The notes below the pieces were generated by a model. It was not told where the DNA came from, did not search any database, and worked only from the letters and a program-made list of their open reading frames with translations. A stretch of 64,000 nt of DNA from Zhengitettix transpicula (lineage: Eukaryota > Arthropoda > Insecta > Orthoptera > Tetrigidae), in NCBI GenBank assembly GCA_037074705.1, contig CM073595.1, positions 24,841,501 to 24,905,500 on the forward strand. The letters are read 5' to 3'. Made by a program: the position numbers and the translations under genes. Positions 57,844 to 64,000 of this stretch are shown here, one piece after another; position 1 is the first letter of the stretch, and each line of letters starts with the position of its first letter.

Positions 57844-59143
57844 CCACTGTGAACAAAAAGTAAGGTGAATTTATTTATAAAATATAAATTCTTTATTTAT
57901 TCTTCCAAATAAATTTAATCCCCTTCAAAGTAATCCCCGTCCGATAAAACGCACTTTTTCCAACGCTTTTTCCAGTCCTCGAAACAGTCTTTTTCCGGCA
58001 TAGCCTTCAAGACCTTCTTCGATTCGTTTATTATCTCCTCAATCGTGTCAAAACGGCGCCCCCGCATTGGTCTTTTGAGTTTGCTGAATAGCCAGAAGGC
58101 GCACGGAGCCAAATCCGGCGAATACGGTGGTTGCGGAACGATATGAGTCAAGTTTTTGGCAAAAAAGTCGCGAAGAACCAATGCAGTATGACATCGTGCA
58201 TTATCGTGATGAAGGAACCAAGAGTTGTTCGCCCATAATTCCGGCCGTTTCAGACGAATAGCTTCACGCAAACGATGCATACGCTCAAATAATATTCTTG
58301 GTTGGCAGTTTGGCCCGGCGAAAGGAATTCATAGTGCAACACACCACGATAATCAAAGGAAACTGTCAACATGACCTTGATTTTTGATCGACTTTGCCGT
58401 GGTCTTTTCGGTCTTGCTTCACCTTTTGCGCGATATTCGCTGGATTGGTCGGTGGTTTCAGGGTCGTATGCGTAAATCCAAGTCTCGTCTCCAGTAATGA
58501 TGCATTTCAAGTGGTCCTGATAGTCAGACAGAAAAGTTTCACACACATCAACGCGACGCTTTTTTCCCAAAAAAATTGAGCTATTTTGGCACCAATCGAG
58601 ACTTGACGCGTTTGAGACACAAAACATTGTTAAAAATGGTTTGGGCTGAGCCAAATGATATTCCAACACTATCAGCGAGATCTCTAATTGTTCACCGACG
58701 ATTTTCAAGCACCAAATATTTGATTCTTTGGACGTGGCCCTCGTCGGTAGACGTTGATGGTCGTCCAGAGCGCGGTTCGTCTTCAACGCGTTCTCGGCCC
58801 TCTTTGAACTCGTTGTACCACTTATAAACGTTTTTTGAGCCATAGTTTGATCACCAAAGACCTTCCGCAACATTTTCAACGTGTCCGCACAAGAATATTC
58901 GTTCCGCAAACAAAATTTGATGCAAGTTCTTTGCTCAACAAAATCACCCATTGCAAAAATCGAAAAATTCACTTTTGGTTGTTTACCAAAACACGTGTAA
59001 CTCGGAGATAATTAAACCTTTTAGCAAACAGACGCTTGGAAAATATTATAGACAGTCCTACCAACCTAGGAAAAAAATTTACCCGCCTTCCTAATACCCG
59101 GGAGTTTAAATGACAATTTCACCTTACTTTTTGATCACAGGGG
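57844..59143 (-). mobile_element. Mariner transposon copy 2 (1300 bp), complete ends
   Basis: The terminal inverted repeats read CCACTGTGAACAAAAAGTAA and GGTGAA on the left, and CCCCTGTGATCAAAAAGTAA and GGTGAA on the inverted right. Intact TA duplications lie at 57842-57843 and 59144-59145. It is inside the receptor intron and transcribed in the opposite direction to the gene. It matches the 30.6-kb copy along its length. Confidence 0.97.
57915..58972 (-). pseudogene. Mariner transposase, frameshifted, third catalytic Asp lost
   Basis: The frame from ATG 58972 covers the N-terminal DNA-binding region, the linker, TGDETWIYAYDPET (first Asp) and VLHYEFLSPGQ. It then shifts out of frame near 58280. 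The next frame (58280-57915) carries HHDNARCH (second Asp) and SPDLAPCAFWLF, where Ala replaces the third catalytic Asp found in copy 1. The frameshift and the Asp-to-Ala change make it inactive in cleavage, though its ends look able to be bound. The N-terminal half is better preserved than in copy 1, where the frameshift falls early. Confidence 0.93.
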
Positions 59144-59145
59144 TA

Positions 59146-60717
59146 TGTTAGTCCTCGTGTAGAGAAATAAGGAAAAATTATAATTTTAAAACATAAATTT
59201 TATATATTGTACTGTACTGAGGCAAAGTAAAAACCAAAATTCTTACAATATGAGATTCACACACCAACACTTAATTTCAGTTAACTCTTATATACCTTAG
59301 TGTAAAAATAATTTTAAAATTAAAATTGTAATTTCAACTTTCGCAACTAAATGTGCGACGATGCCACAGTCCATGAGAGAAAAAATTTTCCACCCTAAGT
59401 TCAAAATTCACCCACGTCTTCATCTAATCAAAGGAAAATCATTTTTACGTTAAGAATACTTACTTTCAAAAATCAAGAAAATCTCTTGAAGAATATTACT
59501 CAAGATAGAGGGCGTTGAAATCACACACTTGTTTATTTTTGATGATTTTGTTTTATTGATCAAATCTTTTTTTCCAGAATCCAAATGTTACCAATCATAA
59601 AAGCCATTGATACCACTTATTTCCCCATTTAAGTTGAACTCATGTAAGAGATCACTAATTCAGGCCGATTAATTAATTTAAATTGATCAGAAGAAAACTT
59701 AAGGACAAAAGTTTATAAAAGCTTTGCATTTCCAAATATGGAGGTTCCCATCGAAGGCATGAAAAATAGATCAATTTCTTTATTTAAGAAAGAATTGTTG
59801 CAAACATTATTTTTTATAAACATTTATATTAGTATTAGTAATTAATTACATTTTTCTCATATAATGAAAGGATATCTACATTACTTTCTTAAATTTTGAA
59901 TTAATCCTCACTGAATAGTTTTTTATTCTTAATTAGTATGTGTAACTGATTCTCAACCAACATTTTTTTCAACGTTCTACACGAAAGTTATAAATTCTGT
60001 GTCGGAAATATATGCATTCCTGTACAGGTAGTCTCGAAAATTGAGATAATTAGGGAAAGAGAATAATAAATCAATTTTGTACAGGATTCCTGGCGGTGTA
60101 CCTTAAGAATGTGTTGTTATATGTCTGATCTGAGCCGGGTGTTTGCTCACCTGTCAAAACATAGATCACTTCTAAGCGTTCGCCCCAATAAGCTGAAACG
60201 CTCCCCCTGGCAAAATAAACGTTGCAAGAAATATGGCTATCAACGCCTAATTCAGTAATCTGAAACCCTCGATGAAAAGCCTGCTAGAGATATAACATTT
60301 CTCGTCCTTTTATTGAAGGATCCACCGTCGCTTGGAAAAATAAACTAATTTAGAAATAAAACGATACTTCATGGACAACGAATATGCCTGAGGCTGGCTT
60401 AATAAGTAGTTTTCGGTTTATTAATTAAATAAATTACATACAATAATATTTTATTCAAAGAATCTTTAACTTAAAGCTGATTTCTTTCTATCGTATGCAA
60501 AAAAATAATAAAACAATTTTATGTATTAGTGTAAAACTATTCTGATAAAACCTCGATGACAACAGTCAAGACAATTTTATTTAAATTCTAATTTAATTAA
60601 TATAATTTTAATAAAATCGCAATATGTCATATGAATATCAGTGGTAAACTAAGTCAGAATAAAATATTTAATAAAGAATTTAAAAATTTTTCATAGCCAC
60701 ACACTTTGTAATTCGAC
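59146..60717 (+). other. Receptor intron, AT-rich
   Basis: No exon, repeat copy or RNA gene recognised. Confidence 0.5.
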
Positions 60718-60937
60718 TATAGTCCGTTTTAAATAAGAAGTCGCTGCGTGTAGGAGGCCACTGATGCCACATACGACCCACCACTTACACATTTGAATGA
60801 AATCAGTAGAATATCATCGCTATTGTTCGACAGGGTTGCTTTATTTCAAGCGTTCTGATTGGTTGATTCAAGGTCACACCCCTCGCGGGAACTCACCATC
60901 GGTCTTCTAATTTTTAAAAAATGCTATAAATTATGCG
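60718..60937. mobile_element. MITE copy 3 (TATAGTCCG family)
   Basis: The left end is CTATAGTCCGTTTTAAATAA and GAAGTC; the inverted right end is GGTCTTCTAATTTTTAAAAA and ATGCTATA. About 215 bp, non-coding, with a GC-richer middle. The middle, read in reverse, aligns with the middle of the short copy at 30272. It lies in the receptor intron. Confidence 0.8.
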
Positions 60938-63900
60938 TGAGAAATAATCCACGCCCATATACATAAAATTATCTTTTTAAAAAATCAGGAGACAATAGAA
61001 TTATAACACTTGAAAGGAAAAGTAGTAAAAGTAATAAATTGGTTTTCTTTAATTATGTATTTTATTCTTCCCATTAATATTTCTATGATATTTTCACTAA
61101 TTTTAGATAATTTTCAATTCAAATGACAAGTTGAATAAATTAAATTGTCGTGGAGGCTATCATCTAGGTTTCAAACAGTAATAAAACTAACATTTGTTTT
61201 TCAAACCGAAAATGTATGCATTATATATACAATAGTATGTGAATTACAAATGAATAATTTGGTATTAGAGAATTGTTATATTAGCTACCTCGTTTTTTTA
61301 ATTTTACACACGATTGTATTAATTTCCTTCTCACCGCAACTATATTGACTTTTTTCAAATATATTGCCTGTAATCTAGTTTCAGTATATATCTGCACTCT
61401 TAATTAACGTATAATATGCAATATATTTAACATAAAATGTTCAATATTTTCATTAATTCTTTTGCCTTTCTTCTTGCATTGTTTTATTTTTCTTACGATT
61501 CTACGAATTCTGTACCAGCACTGATCAGAAATTTCCCATGTGTCGCAGCTATTTCAAATTTATTTTCTCGTAGATTACTTTAATCGGAAATATGCGCAAT
61601 ATTTATTGTCACGTCCTTTAGAATGAAATACATTATTTATATAGCATTAATCTCATAATTTAATTCGTATCAATTTCGAGAATAAATGTATTCTTAATCC
61701 TTTTAATTTATTCCGCACCGCTTCCAGAAGCGTCCGTACAATTAAAACTGAAATTGTTTGCATGTTTCATTGAGCAATAAATGTGAAAGGTACGTCAGTT
61801 CTGGAACAGCTTCTTTAATCCTACGATTAAAACACGCGATGTCTTTTCAATGAAGCCCAATGGAAGTCAGATCGTAATAAATCTCTGAAAAGAAAATAAG
61901 ACGAGGTGGAAATCTCAACGAGCATGTGACTGAGAAGGTATAAAAATATACTACTTAATTATATAGAAAATAAAACTTACAATGTACATTAAAATTGTCT
62001 CGTGCGTCTTACATTGGAATAATTATATAACGATTTCACCTTTATAAAAATTAAAATAATCTAGTTCAGACGTAATGATAGGATATTTTAGAAAATCAGC
62101 GGTGAAATTAGGCCATCAATTTCAAACAAATAGAGGGATGATAAGCAATCCATAGAAAAATTTCCGCCCCTTCGTGAATGCAACACGTAACACACGATGA
62201 TCATCTCATACTTATTAGACTAGATAGGCCCGACAGAAAATTTCCATCACACATTTTTCTTATAGTTTTACAATTGGATGTGTCACTTGTTCCGATTTTA
62301 GCGATATACATCATAATTATTCAGAAAATTTTAAATTTAACTTCTAAAATAATTCTGCCTGTAACAAGACAACTTATTAGCGGTTTTCCAATTAGGAAAT
62401 TTATGAAAAATTTGCACGTTGAGTCTCTTAAGAGAACTAGGAGGAAGGCTTGAGTCTATCCGCGGAATTATTTTTTCTGATTGAAATATATTAAAGCAAA
62501 ATGAATATTGTGTGAGCCTTAGAAGTTTAATTTCATAATTTTGTCTCTCCAATTAACCATTTTTTCTCCGAATCGTTCGAGATTTAATTTTTAATTTTTC
62601 TGCCACGGTTATTTATAACATTTTCATCTAATTTAATAGTTTTTAATTGAAACTGAGTATGATGTTCGTCTGTACCTGTTAGAACACTCGTAACCAGGAA
62701 TAGACAAGGTCACACCCCAGAGCTGAACAAAGTGAAGCTTCAAGAGTAGTTTTCTTGTATTTCTAATCAAACACTGTTCCTTAGAATTATTTACGAGGTT
62801 TCAACCAAAATAAAATCATCCAATATGCACATAGTATTTATTGCGTAGTCACATCTTCATTTTTACCCATAATTTCATATGACGTAAACCACCACTATCG
62901 TGAACATTTGACGACGATGTTCCACTTTATACGTATTACGTATGTATTTTAATATAAGAACTAAAATTTTTAATTGAGAAACTGCGAAAAGTGCATCACT
63001 CCTTAGACACGTTGTGATGGGAAGCGTTGATTTTGGGCATAGTGAATCGAAGTCGATTAAACTCGAGGGAGGCAAAATGTGTGTTTGAGTGTTGCATTCA
63101 GGTTTTTGAGACAACGATTGTACCTAAAACATTTCCGTTAGCATTCTAAGAATAAAACTGAACTTATTCTATACATATTTAAGCGTAAACATGTAATCAA
63201 ACTTTTAAATTGACAATTTATGAAAATTTAAACCCCATGGGTACTTGTGTAGACTAACATTTCGTCTCGTTGCTACCTCGACATTTTATGGAGTTAAAAA
63301 TAGCCCAGGAATTTCATTTAAGCTACAAACATCAAGGCCTGGCGCGGTTACGTATAATCCAGTGTAGTAGTCTCCAATTTGGCACGCGCAGCATAATTTA
63401 TTAAAATTGCTTAAATTAATAATAATTAGTGCTTTGACTTTGAATATTTTTTGTCTAGACACTTCTGCTTATATTCTTCGTCGATCCTCCAACATAAAAC
63501 TACATCGTTCAAATAAACTAAAAATAGGAATTACCTCAGGTAGAACATTTGTTTCATAATATGTTTTTATTAAATGGGAATAAATCTAGTAATTTTCCTA
63601 TTCAACAGAGAATAGAAACAATATTTAAATCTTAACATTTTAGGAAGGGACTCTAATAAAAAAGATGTTTTGCAATTAAAAATACCTTACGTTCATTTTT
63701 TTCCAGCTAAATTAATTAAATTTTAAGAGAACGTTCAATCTGAAAATGGCTGATGAATAGCGAATATATTTTTAATTCATTATACACCAGGAATTTCCAA
63801 TCGTGTTCGAAACGCGATGCGAATGAAAACGGCTGCCTGTTTTAAGTCCAAAAAAAGGTCATTGAGCATTTCATCTGATATGCCAACAGAGCGCTCCAAC

Positions 63901-64000
63901 CAGTCAGTTGAACTACATTCAAGCCGATCAGTTACGTAAGTTCGGATAGTTCTGCATTTCAGGACCCGTGTTCTAATACATTTTTCTTAAGTCAATCTGA
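60938..64000 (+). other. Receptor intron, AT-rich, to the window edge
   Basis: Open frames at 61145, 62178 and 62875 show no motif and no sign of GPCR sequence. The next receptor exon (TM4 onward) was searched for by eye and not found. Confidence 0.45.

Overview
This window is nuclear DNA from an animal, almost certainly an insect. It is AT-rich, has no operon-like gene packing, and is dominated by decayed mobile elements. Its one clear protein-coding gene is a GPCR exon closest to the arthropod tachykinin/natalisin receptor group. The repeats (mariner, jockey-like LINEs with RNase H, Penelope-like elements, tRNA-derived SINEs) also fit an insect. The order cannot be fixed from sequence alone; hemipteroid or polyneopteran insects are possible.

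Layout. 1-1790: degenerate ~135-bp satellite running off the left edge. 2.4-5.2 kb: a MITE, the end of a dispersed repeat, and a 5'-truncated LINE reverse transcriptase on the minus strand. 5.3-5.7 kb: TA microsatellite and a SINE. 6.36-7.37 kb: a Penelope-like remnant with a GIY-YIG domain, enclosed by ~200-bp inverted repeats. 8.1-8.6 kb: a long hairpin. 9-12.5 kb: dispersed-repeat copies, a truncated SINE with target duplication, and a transposase relic. 16.2-16.9 kb: an old tandem duplication. 17.8-22.5 kb: a nest of relics (LINE RNase H, two tail-to-tail Penelope-like 3' ends, one with a hammerhead-like fold, and two DDE transposases). 22.9-37.3 kb: dispersed repeats, a mariner copy (30.6-31.9 kb), an orphan candidate exon (34.7 kb), a short IS256-like transposase fragment (35.6 kb) and TA microsatellites. 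39-45.9 kb: a 31-bp minisatellite, a nearly identical 190-bp tandem duplication, and a mariner relic split by a SINE. 47-54 kb: more repeats and a LINE RNase H tail. 57.0-57.8 kb: the receptor exon. 57.8-59.1 kb: a second mariner inserted 19 bp inside its intron. 60.7 kb: a third MITE copy. The rest is unique-looking AT-rich sequence.

How it fits together. The receptor lies on the plus strand. Its 5' UTR and first coding part are at 57020-57822, and its later exons lie beyond position 64000, so everything after 57822 is intron. The 57 kb to its left reads as intergenic or intronic sequence shaped by repeated insertion, nesting and decay. No CRISPR, operon, complete tRNA or rRNA gene was seen. 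The most unusual observations are the inverted-repeat Penelope-like elements with hammerhead-like motifs, the IS256-like fragment in animal DNA, and the mariner placed almost on top of a splice donor.
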